Made by a program: the position numbers and the translations under genes. 64,000 nucleotides of DNA from an uncultured Clostridia bacterium. GTDB lineage: Bacteria > Bacillota > Clostridia > Christensenellales > Aristaeellaceae. Below the pieces are notes generated by a model. It searched no databases. It saw nothing but the letters and a program-made list of their open reading frames with translations, and was not told where the DNA came from. This document shows, one piece after another, positions 37,319 through 47,258 of this stretch (position 1 is the first letter of the stretch; each line of letters opens with the position of its first letter). Location: assembly GCA_934667105.1 (NCBI GenBank), contig CAKULG010000014.1, positions 12,595 to 76,594 of the forward strand, written 5' to 3'.

Positions 37319-38572
37319 TTAATCAGTCAGGGAAATACAGCGCGCCTCGCGCATTTTTTCCAGGGCGCTGGCCAGGGCGATTTTGCCATGGCCGTAGGTC
37401 AGGCCGCCCTGCATATACACGGCGTAGGGCGGACGCATGGGGCCGTCGGCAGAAAGCTCGATGGACGCGCCCCCGACGAAGGTGCCCGCCGCCATGATAA
37501 CCTGATCGGCGTAGCCGGGCATATCCCAGGGCTCGGGCACGGCGCTGGCGTCGATGGGGGAGGCGGCCTGAATGCCCCGGCAGAAGGCGATCATGCCCTC
37601 AGGGGAGCCCATTTCGATGGCCTGGATAATATCCGCCCGGGGCGCGTCGAAGGCGGGGGTGGTTTTCATGCCCAGCAGTTCAAAGGCCCGGGCGGCCAGC
37701 GCGGCCGTCTTCAGGGCCTGCACGACGGTGTGGGGGGCCATAAACAGGCCCTGATAAAAGGGTTGGTAGGAAGCGGCGTAGCTGCCCACCTCTCGGCCCA
37801 GGCCGGGGGCGGTGAGGCGCGCCTCGATGCGGGCGATGGCCCGGCCTGTGCCTGCCAGATAAGCGCCCGTGGGGGCCAGGCCGCCCCCCGCGTTCTTAAT
37901 CAGGCTGCCCACGCACACATCCGCGCCGTAATGGGTGGGCTCCCGGTCGCAGATGAATTCGCCGTAGCAATTATCCACCATCACGAATACATCGGGCCGC
38001 GCGGCATGCACCGCCTCAATGAGGGGAGCCATTTCCTCGGGCCGCAGCGAGGCGCGCCAGGCGTAGCCCCGGCTGCGCTGGATGAGCACCACCCGGGTGT
38101 TTTCCCGCAGGGCGGAAAGCACCGCCGCTGCGTCCAGGGCGGTTTGATTTTCCTTCATTTCCACCTGGGAATATTCCACGCCCATTTCCTTCAGGCTGCC
38201 CACCGCATCGCCCCGCAGGCCGATGACGGTTTCCATGGTATCATAGGGCGTTCCTGTGGCGGAAAGCAGATGCTCGCCCGGGCGCAGCAGGCCGAACAGG
38301 CACAGGGAAAGGGCGGCGGTGCCGCAGGCGATGGAAGGACGCACAATGGCGCTTTCACAGCCGAAAAGCCGGGCAAACACGCGCTCCAGCGCGTCCCGGC
38401 CAATATCGTCGTAGCCGTAGCCCGTGGTGGGCGCGAAATGCCGGGCGGCGATGTCCTCCGCGTGCAGCGCGTCCAGCACGCGCCGGGTGTTTTCTAATTC
38501 CAGCGCTTCCAGGCTTTCAAATACGGGGCGGCAATCCCGCTCCACCCGGCGCAAAAGCTCCTGAATATCCAT
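37319..38572 (-). CDS. PLP-dependent methionine gamma-lyase/cystathionine beta-lyase-like protein ('aluminum resistance' family, COG4100)
   Basis: 417 residues, fold type I PLP enzyme. The family start is FAPTTGYGYDDIGRDALERV; the PLP-binding Lys is in VGSLIKNAGGGLAPTGAYLA; VDNCYGEF holds the Asp that contacts the PLP ring nitrogen. Members have been annotated as aluminum resistance proteins or Met gamma-lyase family; the true substrate is not well defined. It sits 13 bases from miaA within the long minus-strand operon, a common Clostridia neighbourhood. Confidence 0.88.
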   Translation of the reverse strand: MDIQELLRRVERDCRPVFESLEALELENTRRVLDALHAEDIAARHFAPTTGYGYDDIGRDALERVFARLFGCESAIVRPSIACGTAALSLCLFGLLRPGEHLLSATGTPYDTMETVIGLRGDAVGSLKEMGVEYSQVEMKENQTALDAAAVLSALRENTRVVLIQRSRGYAWRASLRPEEMAPLIEAVHAARPDVFVMVDNCYGEFICDREPTHYGADVCVGSLIKNAGGGLAPTGAYLAGTGRAIARIEARLTAPGLGREVGSYAASYQPFYQGLFMAPHTVVQALKTAALAARAFELLGMKTTPAFDAPRADIIQAIEMGSPEGMIAFCRGIQAASPIDASAVPEPWDMPGYADQVIMAAGTFVGGASIELSADGPMRPPYAVYMQGGLTYGHGKIALASALEKMREARCISLTD

Positions 38573-38585
38573 TTGATTCCTCCGC

Positions 38586-39506
38586 TTATTCTTTCAGATA
38601 ATTTTCACAGATCAAATCCACATAGGGGCGCATATCCGCCTGGAAGGGAAGCCAGGCGATGCGTTCATCTCGTTTAAACCAGGTGAGCTGCCGCTTGGCG
38701 AAATGCCGGGTGCGCAGCTTCAGCAGGCTTGCCGCCTCTTCCAGCGGCATGCGCCCCTCCAGCACGGGCAGCAGCTCCTTATAGCCCAGCCCCTGCATGC
38801 TCTGCGCGTCGGGGGGCGCTTCCCGGCGCACCCGGCGCACTTCCTCCAGCAGCCCCTGGCGCAGCATTTCGTCCACCCGCGCATCCACCCTTTGATACAG
38901 CGTTTCCCGGGGGAGGGAGAGGGCGTACAGCTGAAAATCATAGGGCGAGTCCTCCGGCCCGGGCATTTTCTGCTGGGAGAGGGGCTGCCCCGTCAATTCG
39001 AACACCTCCAGCGCCCGCACCACCCGGCGCACGTCGTGGGGGTGCAGCCGTTGGGCGCTGACGGGATCCCGGGCGCGCAGGAGGGCGAAGAGCGCATCCT
39101 CTCCCTGCTCCTGGGCCAGGCGGTGATACCGCGCCCGCAGCGCCTCGTCCCCCGGCACGGCGCCGAATTCCATGGGCAGGGAGAGAGCCTGCAAGTACAG
39201 GCCCGTGCCGCCCACCAGCAAGGGAATGGGAGCGCTTTCGATGCGCTCCCGGGCCGCTGCGGCGTACTGGGCCACGGTAAAGGGTTGATCGGGCGCGATC
39301 AGATCCAGCAGCGAATGGGGAACCCGGACGCGTTCCTCCCGGGTGGGCTTGGCCGTGCCAATATCCATGCCGCGATAAATCTGCATGGAATCCATGCACA
39401 GGATTTCCGCCCCCAGTCGCTCCGCCACGGGCAGGGAAAGGGCGGTTTTTCCGCTGGCGGTTGGGCCCACAATGCCCAGCACCCGCTTTTTACGTTTTTG
39501 CTCCAC
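38586..39506 (-). CDS. miaA: tRNA dimethylallyltransferase
   Basis: 306 residues. P-loop GIVGPTASGKTALSLPVA, DSMQIYRGMDIGTAKPT, LLDLIAPDQPFTVAQYA and LVGGTGLYLQAL are the standard MiaA blocks. It adds dimethylallyl to A37 of tRNAs that read UNN codons. MiaB, encoded in the same gene run, performs the next methylthiolation step. The start is GTG at 39506 with AGGAGG upstream. It lies 13 bases after mutL. Confidence 0.95.
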   Translation of the reverse strand: MEQKRKKRVLGIVGPTASGKTALSLPVAERLGAEILCMDSMQIYRGMDIGTAKPTREERVRVPHSLLDLIAPDQPFTVAQYAAAARERIESAPIPLLVGGTGLYLQALSLPMEFGAVPGDEALRARYHRLAQEQGEDALFALLRARDPVSAQRLHPHDVRRVVRALEVFELTGQPLSQQKMPGPEDSPYDFQLYALSLPRETLYQRVDARVDEMLRQGLLEEVRRVRREAPPDAQSMQGLGYKELLPVLEGRMPLEEAASLLKLRTRHFAKRQLTWFKRDERIAWLPFQADMRPYVDLICENYLKE

Positions 39507-39519
39507 GCCCCCCGCCTCC

Positions 39520-41616
39520 TTAGCCCTGGATGCGGCGGAAGCGCTTATCCAGTTCGGTGTGGGAAATCTGCACCATCAGGGGCCTGCCGTGGGGGCAGGT
39601 GGGGGTGGTTTTTTCTTCGATAATATCGCGGATAAGGGAAAGTGCGCTTTCCATAGGCAGGCGTTCGCCGCCCTTGACCGCATGCTTGCAGGCCATCTGA
39701 ATCACCCGCTGGGTGCGATCCGCCAGGGGCGCCGCCCCGCCGGAGGCCGCCAGCGCGTCCAGCGCCTCCATCAGGCATTTTTCCGCCTGGGGCTGGCCCA
39801 GTACAATGGGCACCCCCCGCAGCTGCACCGTATCCTCCCCCAGGGAGGATAGATCAAAGCCCGCCTGCAGCAGGGCCTCCTGGTTTTCCTCATAGGCGGC
39901 GTATTCCGTTTTAGACAGCTTGGTAATCATGGGAATCAGCAGCGCCTGGGAGGCGGGGGCGGAGGCGGTTTCGCGCATGAATTTCTCATACAACAGCCGC
40001 TCGTGCACCGCGTGCTGATCGCACAGCAGCAGCAGCTCGCCGTATTCCAGTAGGATATAGGTGTTAAACGCCACGCCGATCAGCCGCAGGGGTGTTTGCT
40101 CAAACTGCCGGGCCACGGGCTCGGCCTGCATCTGATCGATCTGCGCCTCGGGGGGCAGGAAGGATACGGGCTGCGTCGGGACGGCGGGCGCTTTTTCCGC
40201 GTCCGCAGACGCGGGGGACTTTTCCGCCGGGGGCGCTTGGGGCGCGGGCGCGCCTGCCGGGGCGGCCTGAGCCCTTTGCGCCGCCTGAATCCCCTGCAAA
40301 AGAGAATCCGGAACCACGGCCTGGGCCGGGGGCCGGGAGGGCAGCAGAGAAGCGCCCGAATCCCGGAGCACAGCGGGCTGCGCCTGGGGCGCGGGAACGG
40401 AAACGGGCGGCATTTCCAGCATGTGCGCGCTGGGGGCGAAGCGGGGCAGCGAATCGCCGTTCTCGCTGAAGGCGGAAAGCCGTCGCGCGCTTTCAGGGGC
40501 GGGCTGAGCGGCGGGAATATCCGGCGGGGCCACTGGCTCGATCACCTGCACGCGGGCGGGAGCGGGTTGGGGCGCGGCGTTTTGCGGGGGCAGATAAAAG
40601 GCGGGAATGGGCGGGGCCTCGTTGGTTTTTTCCAGTGCCTCGAAAATCAGCGTTTCCACCGCCTGGCGCACGCCGCGCTCATCGGAAAAGCGCACCTCCC
40701 ATTTGTTGGGATGCACGTTGACGTCCACATTTTCATAGGGAAGGGAAAGATGCAGCACGCACAGGGGGAAGCGACCGATCATCACTCGCTGCTTGCAGGC
40801 GGCCTCCACGCCGCCGCTGAGCAGGGGGCTTTTCATGGCGCGGCCGTTGATGAAAAAATGCTCGTGGCTGCGGTTGCCCCGGGCGGCGTCTCCCGCGCCC
40901 ACGAAGCCGGAAAGGCTCACGCCGTTCATCGCCCCCTCCACGGGGGTGAGCTGCTTTAAGGTGTCCATGCCGTAAACGCTCATCACCGCGCTTTGCAGCT
41001 TGCCGTCCCCCGCGCTGAAATACACCAGCCGGCCGTCCACCATGAAGCGGAAGGAAACGGCGGGGTGGGAAAGAATCAGCCGGGCCATCAGCTCGCTGAC
41101 GGCGGCGGTTTCGGCGGCGGGCTTTTTAAGGAATTTCCGGCGGACGGGGGCGTTATAAAATAAATCCTTCACGGTGAAGGTGGTGCCCTCAGGGCAGGCC
41201 GCATCCTGGATTTCCAGAATCACGCCCCCTTCGTTGCGCACCGAAACGCCGCTTTCCCTGCCCCGGGGGCGGGTGAGGCAGGTCACCTTGGAAACCGCCG
41301 CGATGGAGGCCAGCGCCTCCCCCCGGAAGCCCAGGGAGCGCACGCCGTAAAGATCCTCCGCCTTGCGAATTTTGCTGGTGGCGTGGCGGGCGAAGGCCAG
41401 GCGGATATCCTCGGGCTGAATGCCGCTTCCGTTATCCGCCACCCGGAAGGAGGCCATGCCGCCCTCCCGAATATCCACGGTGATAGCCGTGGCCCCTGCG
41501 TCCATGCTGTTCTCCACCAGTTCCTTAATGGCGGCGGCGGGCCGCTCCACCACCTCGCCCGCGGCGATCTGGCCGATCACCTCGGGGGGTAATTGCCGAA
41601 TACGCGGCGCGTCCAT
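39520..41616 (-). CDS. mutL: DNA mismatch repair protein MutL
   Basis: 698 residues. The N-terminal GHKL ATPase (RQLPPEVIGQIAAGEVVERP, ELVENSMDAGATAI, DNGSGI, LGFRGEALASIAAVS) is joined by a long Pro/Ala-rich linker (about 330-490) to a C-terminal dimerisation/endonuclease domain. DQHAVHERLLYE matches the DQHAx2Ex4E nicking motif found in MutL of species without MutH. It acts after MutS recognises mismatches. ATG preceded by AAAGGAGG. Confidence 0.95.
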   Translation of the reverse strand: MDAPRIRQLPPEVIGQIAAGEVVERPAAAIKELVENSMDAGATAITVDIREGGMASFRVADNGSGIQPEDIRLAFARHATSKIRKAEDLYGVRSLGFRGEALASIAAVSKVTCLTRPRGRESGVSVRNEGGVILEIQDAACPEGTTFTVKDLFYNAPVRRKFLKKPAAETAAVSELMARLILSHPAVSFRFMVDGRLVYFSAGDGKLQSAVMSVYGMDTLKQLTPVEGAMNGVSLSGFVGAGDAARGNRSHEHFFINGRAMKSPLLSGGVEAACKQRVMIGRFPLCVLHLSLPYENVDVNVHPNKWEVRFSDERGVRQAVETLIFEALEKTNEAPPIPAFYLPPQNAAPQPAPARVQVIEPVAPPDIPAAQPAPESARRLSAFSENGDSLPRFAPSAHMLEMPPVSVPAPQAQPAVLRDSGASLLPSRPPAQAVVPDSLLQGIQAAQRAQAAPAGAPAPQAPPAEKSPASADAEKAPAVPTQPVSFLPPEAQIDQMQAEPVARQFEQTPLRLIGVAFNTYILLEYGELLLLCDQHAVHERLLYEKFMRETASAPASQALLIPMITKLSKTEYAAYEENQEALLQAGFDLSSLGEDTVQLRGVPIVLGQPQAEKCLMEALDALAASGGAAPLADRTQRVIQMACKHAVKGGERLPMESALSLIRDIIEEKTTPTCPHGRPLMVQISHTELDKRFRRIQG

Positions 41617-41637
41617 CGGCTTCCACCTCCTTTGTTT

Positions 41638-44235
41638 TTATAGCTTCAGCGCCTTTTCCTTGAGCAGGAACAGCTTGTTCAGCGCGTCCATCGGCGTCAT
41701 GGACAGCACGTCCAGCCCCCGGATCTCCTCCACAAACTCGGTCTTGGAATAATCCATCAGGGCCACCTGCTCGTTCTTTTTCTTATGCTTGGCACCCAGG
41801 ATGTTCTTGCCGATGCTGTTTTGCCCTTCGTTGCTCACTTCCAGCCTGGCCTCTATTTCCTGGGCCCGGGCCACCACCGGGCGGGGCACTCCCGCCAGCC
41901 GGGCCACATAAATGCCGAAGCTCTTATCCGTGCCGCCGGGGATGATCTTGCGCAGGAAGATCACTTCTTCGCCGTGCTCCTTCACCGAAACGCAGAAATT
42001 GGCCACGCCTTCCAAATGCCCTTCCAGTTCGGAAAGCTCGTGATAGTGGGTGGCGAAAAGGGCCTTCGCCCCGGATTTTTGCTTATCGCACAGATATTCC
42101 ACCGCCGCCCAGGCGATGGACAGGCCGTCGAAGGTGCTGGTGCCCCGGCCGATTTCATCCAGGATCACCAGAGAGCGGTTGGTAGCGTTGCGCAGGATAT
42201 AGGCCATTTCGCTCATTTCCACCATGAAGGTGGATTGCCCCGTGGCCAGATCGTCCGAAGCGCCCACCCGGGTGTACACCCCGTCCACCAGGCAGATATG
42301 CGCCTCCCGGGCGGGCACGAAGGAGCCCATGTGCGCCATCAGCGTAATCAGCGCCACTTGGCGCATATAGGTGCTTTTGCCCGCCATATTGGGGCCGGTG
42401 ATGATCTGCATCCGGCGGCCCTCGCCGTCCAGATGCGTATCGTTGGGCACGAAGGCCATATCGGGCAGCATTGCCTCCACCACCGGGTGCCGCCCATCCA
42501 GAATATCGATGACGCCGTCCTCCGTGATTTCGGGGCGCACATAATTGTTCCGCCGGGCCACCCGGGCAAGGGAAAGCAGCGCGTCCAGCGTTTTATAGGC
42601 GGCGGCGGTGCCCTGCAGGGGGGCCATCTGATTGCCGATCTGATCGCGAATCTGCTCAAAGAGCAAAAGCTCCAGCTTGGCCGCCTGCTCCTGGGCCCCG
42701 GTGAGCTTGCTTTCAATGGCGCGCAATTCGTCGGTGGTGAAGCGCTCGGAGGAGGCCAGCGTCTGCCGCCGCTGATAGCGCAGGGGCACCAGGGCGTAAT
42801 TGGATTTTGTCACCTCGATGTAATAGCCGAAAACCCGGTTGTATTGGATGCGCAGGTTTTTGATGCCCGTTTCCTCGCGTTCCCGGGCTTCCAGCTCCAG
42901 CAGCCATTGCTTGCCTTCGGTGCTGGCGCGGCGCAGCTCGTCCAATTCGGCGTTATAGCCCGCGCGAATCACGCCGCCCTCGCTGATGAGCAGGGGCGCG
43001 TCAGGCGAAATGGCCCGGGAGAGCAGATCGGTCAGTTCGGGCAGGGGGTTGAGCATTTCCCGCAGGAAGGAAAGCGCGTCGCCGGAAATTTCCGCAAGCA
43101 GGGAAAGCACCTCGGGGGCCTGCTCCAGGGAGCGCAGCAGCGAGAGGCAATCCCGCGCGTTGAGGGAATGATAGGATACCTTGGAAAGCAGCCGCTCCAT
43201 ATCGTAAACTCGGCTGAGCTTTTCCCGCAGGGCTTCGCCCAGCACATGATTTTGATACAGCGCCTCCACGGCGGCCAGCCGAGCTTCGATTTTTTCCTTG
43301 GAAAGCAAGGGCTTTTCCACCCATGCCCGCAGCAGGCGGCCGCCCATGGCGGTAACGGTGTCGTCCAGGATGGAGAGCAGCGAGCCCTTGGCCGAGCGGC
43401 CTCGGATGGTTTCGGTCAATTCCAGGTTGCGGCGGGTGGAGGCGTCCAGGGGCATGGTATCGCCCTTTTCCTGGATGCGGATGGAAACGATGTGCTTGAG
43501 GGAGTTTTTCTGGGTGTCGTTCAGATAGCGCATCAGCGCGCCGGAGGCGCAGGCCGCCGCGGCCAGGGAGGAATCCAGCCCCAAGGCGATGAGCGAGTTG
43601 ACTCCGAAATGGGAAAGCAGCGTCTCCCGGGCGTTCTGGCTTTGGAAGGCGGCGGCGGTGAAAAGTCGCGGAACCACGGCGGCGCACCCCTTGGCGAATT
43701 CCAGATCGTTGGTGATGATCTCCCCCGGCTCCAGGGCGGAAAGGGCGGCCTTCACGGCGCTTTGCTCCGCGGGAAGCTGCTGGGCGTAAAATTCGCCGGT
43801 GGATACGTCGCAGGCGGCCAGCCCCGCCCGTTTGCCCTGCACATACAGGGAGCAGAGAAAATTATTTTTTCGCTCCCCGATTACGGCGGTATCCGTCAGC
43901 GTGCCGGGGGTGATGATGCGGATCACGTCTCGATCCACCAGGCCCTTGGCCAGGGCGGGGTCGGTCATTTGCTCTCCGATGGCCACCCGGTAGCCCTTTT
44001 CCACCAGCCGCGCCACATAGGTATCCACCGCATGGTAGGGCACGCCGCACATGGGCGCGCGCTCCTCCAGGCCGCAATCCTTGCCGGTGAGCGTCAGCTC
44101 CAGCTCCCGGCTGGCTGTGAGCGCGTCGTCAAAGAACATTTCGTAAAAATCGCCCACGCGGAAAAAGAGCAGGGTGTCTGGGTTCTGCTCTTTAAGGCGC
44201 ATATATTGCTGCATCATGGGGGAGAGGGTGGCCAT
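41638..44235 (-). CDS. mutS: DNA mismatch repair protein MutS
   Basis: 865 residues. The mismatch-recognition motif GDFYEMF is near residue 30. The clamp and lever regions are complete, and the ATPase has Walker A TGPNMAGKSTYMRQVA, Walker B LVILDEIGRGTSTFDG and a C-terminal helix-turn-helix region. It binds mismatches and recruits MutL, encoded 21 bases downstream. Confidence 0.97.
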   Translation of the reverse strand: MATLSPMMQQYMRLKEQNPDTLLFFRVGDFYEMFFDDALTASRELELTLTGKDCGLEERAPMCGVPYHAVDTYVARLVEKGYRVAIGEQMTDPALAKGLVDRDVIRIITPGTLTDTAVIGERKNNFLCSLYVQGKRAGLAACDVSTGEFYAQQLPAEQSAVKAALSALEPGEIITNDLEFAKGCAAVVPRLFTAAAFQSQNARETLLSHFGVNSLIALGLDSSLAAAACASGALMRYLNDTQKNSLKHIVSIRIQEKGDTMPLDASTRRNLELTETIRGRSAKGSLLSILDDTVTAMGGRLLRAWVEKPLLSKEKIEARLAAVEALYQNHVLGEALREKLSRVYDMERLLSKVSYHSLNARDCLSLLRSLEQAPEVLSLLAEISGDALSFLREMLNPLPELTDLLSRAISPDAPLLISEGGVIRAGYNAELDELRRASTEGKQWLLELEAREREETGIKNLRIQYNRVFGYYIEVTKSNYALVPLRYQRRQTLASSERFTTDELRAIESKLTGAQEQAAKLELLLFEQIRDQIGNQMAPLQGTAAAYKTLDALLSLARVARRNNYVRPEITEDGVIDILDGRHPVVEAMLPDMAFVPNDTHLDGEGRRMQIITGPNMAGKSTYMRQVALITLMAHMGSFVPAREAHICLVDGVYTRVGASDDLATGQSTFMVEMSEMAYILRNATNRSLVILDEIGRGTSTFDGLSIAWAAVEYLCDKQKSGAKALFATHYHELSELEGHLEGVANFCVSVKEHGEEVIFLRKIIPGGTDKSFGIYVARLAGVPRPVVARAQEIEARLEVSNEGQNSIGKNILGAKHKKKNEQVALMDYSKTEFVEEIRGLDVLSMTPMDALNKLFLLKEKALKL

Positions 44236-44302
44236 GGGGCGGACGCTCCTTTGTAATCAGATTTCGGGGAAGGCGATGCCGCGCAATCGAAGAGGGATTG
44301 CC

Positions 44303-44698
44303 TTAATGGTGGCAGCCGCCGCAGCTGCCGCAATTGCCGCTGCAGGAGCCGCCCGCGTTGGGATTGAGCACCTGGGATAATTCGATATTCACCTGCTGCA
44401 TCAGTTCGGTGAACAGGCCCCGGGCGCGCTGCATGGCCTTGGCCAGGGGCATTTCCTGAATCTGCTCCTGCACGGATTCCATCTCCCGGGTCAGCTCGCC
44501 CATTTTATCAAAGTCCGGGGTTTCCTGCATGGAGATGCGCTCGATCTGCTGGTGCAAATCGTTATAGCGGCCGAAAGCGTCGGCGATGGCGTCGTCCTTG
44601 GCAGCGGCTTCCTCCGCGGCGCGCATGGAAATGTATTCGGGGGATTTCGCCAGCACGGCGGCCAATTCCCGGGCCTTATCGATAACAGCCTGATTCAT
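44303..44698 (-). CDS. YlbF/YmcA-family protein with Cys-rich C-terminal tail
   Basis: 131 residues, mostly helical (KARELAAVLAKSPEYISMRA and FDKMGELTREMESVQEQIQE regions), ending in CSGNCGSCGGCHH. Members (YmcA, YlbF) with YaaT form the Fe-S-containing 'Y-complex' that in Bacillus directs RNase Y mRNA processing and affects biofilm and sporulation. The gene lies between miaB and mutS, exactly the ymcA position in Bacillus, which supports a YmcA role. The four Cys plus two His could hold a metal or Fe-S cluster; this is inferred from pattern. Confidence 0.8.
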   Translation of the reverse strand: MNQAVIDKARELAAVLAKSPEYISMRAAEEAAAKDDAIADAFGRYNDLHQQIERISMQETPDFDKMGELTREMESVQEQIQEMPLAKAMQRARGLFTELMQQVNIELSQVLNPNAGGSCSGNCGSCGGCHH

Positions 44699-44703
44699 TT
44701 GAT

Positions 44704-46116
44704 TTATTCTCCTTCCATCATTCGGCCGCGCAGCGTGGTTTTGCTGGCGGCGGTTATTTCAACCGGCACAATTTGGCCGATGAGCTGCGCGGTTCCTTCG
44801 AAATTCACGCTGATATTCCGGCCGCACTTGCCCGTAACCTGGCGGGGGCTGCGGCGGGAGAGGCCCGTCACCAGCACGGATTCTTTTTGGCCCACCAGGG
44901 AGGCAAAGGCCTGGGCCGTCATTTCCTCCTGCAGGGCGATGAGACGCTCAATGCGTCGGCTGGCCTCCTCCGGCGGGATGCGGCCGGGCATTTCGGCGGC
45001 GCGGGTGCCCGTGCGGGGGGAATAGATGAAGGTGAAGGCGCTGTCCCAGCGGGCTTCCCGGGTGAGGGCCAGGGTGTCCTCGAAATCCTGCTCCGTTTCT
45101 CCGGGGAAGGCCACGATGAGATCGGTGGTCAGGCCGATATTGGGCGCGGCCTGGCGGATTTTGCGCACCTTTTCCAGGTATTGCTCCCGGGTGTAGCGCC
45201 GGTTCATAGCGGCCAGGATGCGATTGCTGCCCGATTGCACCGGCAGATGCAGATGCGGGCACAGGGCGGGGTTGCGGGCCATTTCGTCAATCAGCGCGTC
45301 GGATAGATCCTTGGGATGCGAGGTCATGAACCGGATGCGGGGAATGCCCGTGCCCGCCACCAGGCGCAGCAGCTGGGGAAAGGATACGCCGCCGGGGACG
45401 TCGTTGCCGTAGGAATTCACATTCTGCCCCAGCAGCATGATTTCCTTCACGCCCTTTTTTTGCAGCGTATCTACTTCTCGCAGAATATCCTCCGGGGCGC
45501 GGCTGCGCTCCCGCCCGCGCACATAGGGCACGATGCAGTAGGAGCAGAAATTATTGCAGCCGTACATGATGGTGACATACGCCTGAAAATCCGATTCCCG
45601 GCGCACGGGCAGGCCCTCAATGAGGGTGGATTGCTCCTCGGGCACGGCCACCACCCGACGGCGGGTTTCCACCGCGCGCAGCAGCAGCTCGGGCAGCCGG
45701 TGCAGATTGCCGGTGCCGAAGGCCACGTCGATAAAGGGATACTGACGCAGAATCTTTTCCGCCATGCCCGGCTCCTGCACCATGCAGCCGCACACGCCGA
45801 TAAGCAGGCCGGGGCGTTCCTTTTTAATTTCCTTCAGCCAGGTCACGTTGCCCAGGGCCTTACGCTCGGCGTTATCGCGGATGCAGCAGGTATTGTGCAG
45901 CACAAAATCCGCTTCCTCCCGGGCGGGGGCGGGGGTCATGCCCATTTCTTCCAGCATGCCGGCCAGCTTTTCGGAATCATGGGCGTTCATCTGGCAGCCG
46001 TAGGTGACGATATAGTAGGTTTGGGGCCGCTCCGGCAGGGAGGAAAATTCCCTGGCGAAGGCCTGTTGCGCGGCCATCTCCTCCGGAGAAATGCGGACGG
46101 TGCGTTCTTCTTTCAT
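44704..46116 (-). CDS. miaB: tRNA-2-methylthio-N6-dimethylallyladenosine synthase
   Basis: 470 residues. The N-terminal UPF0004 Fe-S domain (YIVTYGCQMNAHDSEKLAGM), the radical SAM cluster motif in GCNNFCSYCIVPYVRGRERS, and a C-terminal TRAM domain are all present. It adds the methylthio group to i6A37 made by MiaA. Its start overlaps the RNase G stop (ATGA), so translation is coupled. Confidence 0.95.
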   Translation of the reverse strand: MKEERTVRISPEEMAAQQAFAREFSSLPERPQTYYIVTYGCQMNAHDSEKLAGMLEEMGMTPAPAREEADFVLHNTCCIRDNAERKALGNVTWLKEIKKERPGLLIGVCGCMVQEPGMAEKILRQYPFIDVAFGTGNLHRLPELLLRAVETRRRVVAVPEEQSTLIEGLPVRRESDFQAYVTIMYGCNNFCSYCIVPYVRGRERSRAPEDILREVDTLQKKGVKEIMLLGQNVNSYGNDVPGGVSFPQLLRLVAGTGIPRIRFMTSHPKDLSDALIDEMARNPALCPHLHLPVQSGSNRILAAMNRRYTREQYLEKVRKIRQAAPNIGLTTDLIVAFPGETEQDFEDTLALTREARWDSAFTFIYSPRTGTRAAEMPGRIPPEEASRRIERLIALQEEMTAQAFASLVGQKESVLVTGLSRRSPRQVTGKCGRNISVNFEGTAQLIGQIVPVEITAASKTTLRGRMMEGE

Positions 46117-47258
46117 GGCGTATCCTCTCGCAGGCCCGTGCCGTGGCAGTACGGGCAGGGTGAAGTGGGAACGGGGGCTATGTCTCCCGTTTTTTTGCGG
46201 GTCATTTCCATCAGGCCCAGGCTGGTGAAGCCGTGCAGCGCGGTTTTCACCGGGTCGTCCCGCAGGGCGGCTTCCAGCGCCTCCGTCACCGCCCGGCGGC
46301 TTTCCTCTGATTGCATATCCACAAAATCAATCAGAATAATGCCCCCCAGATTGCGCAGCCGGAGCAGCCTGGCGATCTCCCGGGCCGCTTCGATATTCAG
46401 CTTCAGGAACGTGGCTTCCGCGCCCGCCTTGCCGCCGGTGAATTTGCCGCTGTTCACGTCGAACACCGTCAGCGCCTCCGTTCGATCCAGGATCAGGAAG
46501 CCGCCGCAATCCAGCCAGTGCTTTCGGCGCTGGGCCTTTTCCCATTGGGCGGCGACGTTATATAGCGCGAAGGGCTGAGGGCAGGGGCGCACGGGACAGG
46601 GCAGGGGCGGCAGCGCCTCCGGGCGGTTGGTAAGCGCCTCGGCGATTTCACCCCGCTCATCCCGCAGCAGGCGGGAAAGCGCGTCCTCCCGTCCGGCGGC
46701 CAGGCAGGGGGCGGGGAGGGCGCAGGCGGCGATTGCCTGCCATTTTGCCAGCAGCGCTTCCGCCTCGGCGGCGATTTCTTCTTCCGACGCGGCCTGACTT
46801 TCCGTGCGCATCACCAGGCCCATGCCCGGCGGGGCCAGGCGGCGCGCCAGGGCCAGCAGGCGACCGCGCGTTTCGTCATCCTCAATTTTCTTGGATACGC
46901 CGCAGCGCGCGTCTAAGGGAGTCAGCAGGATGAAGCGCCCGGCCAGGGAAATATCCTGAGTCAGGGAAGCGGCCTTTTCCCCAATGGGGGGACGCTTCAC
47001 CTGCACCAGCACCGTATCCCCTGAGCGGGGACGGGCCTTGCATTCCGAAAAGGGCAGGAATCCCATTTTTCCCCCGCCCAGGCGCACAAAGGCGGCCTCC
47101 ATGCCCCGAACGATGCGATCCACCACGCCCCGGTATACCTGCTCGGCCTGAATTTCCGCCTCGGGGGCGGCGGGGAAAAAGGAAAGCAGCCGGCCGTCCC
47201 GCACCAGGGCCAGGGCGGGGCGCTCCCCCTCGAATTCAATCAGCAGCTGCTTGCTCAT
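46113..47258 (-). CDS. rng: Ribonuclease G/E family endoribonuclease
   Basis: 381 residues. S1-like RNA-binding part with YRGVVDRIVRGMEAAFVRLG, 5' sensor/RNase H regions, metal-binding FDVNSGK and IILIDFVDM, and the zinc-link CPYCHGTG at the C-terminus. It cuts single-stranded RNA in rRNA maturation and mRNA decay. It is shorter than typical RNase G (~490), with a reduced middle. The ATG at 47258 overlaps the DUF2344 gene by four bases; a longer upstream frame runs through that gene and is rejected. Confidence 0.85.
   Translation of the reverse strand: MSKQLLIEFEGERPALALVRDGRLLSFFPAAPEAEIQAEQVYRGVVDRIVRGMEAAFVRLGGGKMGFLPFSECKARPRSGDTVLVQVKRPPIGEKAASLTQDISLAGRFILLTPLDARCGVSKKIEDDETRGRLLALARRLAPPGMGLVMRTESQAASEEEIAAEAEALLAKWQAIAACALPAPCLAAGREDALSRLLRDERGEIAEALTNRPEALPPLPCPVRPCPQPFALYNVAAQWEKAQRRKHWLDCGGFLILDRTEALTVFDVNSGKFTGGKAGAEATFLKLNIEAAREIARLLRLRNLGGIILIDFVDMQSEESRRAVTEALEAALRDDPVKTALHGFTSLGLMEMTRKKTGDIAPVPTSPCPYCHGTGLREDTP

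Noticed and set aside
41785..44256. Very long open frame antisense to mutS (about 820 codons), and similar long antisense frames over parC, parE, the glucan synthase and the L,D-transpeptidase
   Set aside because: They lie opposite genes with clear family motifs, arise from high-GC third positions, have no recognisable domains and lack ribosome sites.
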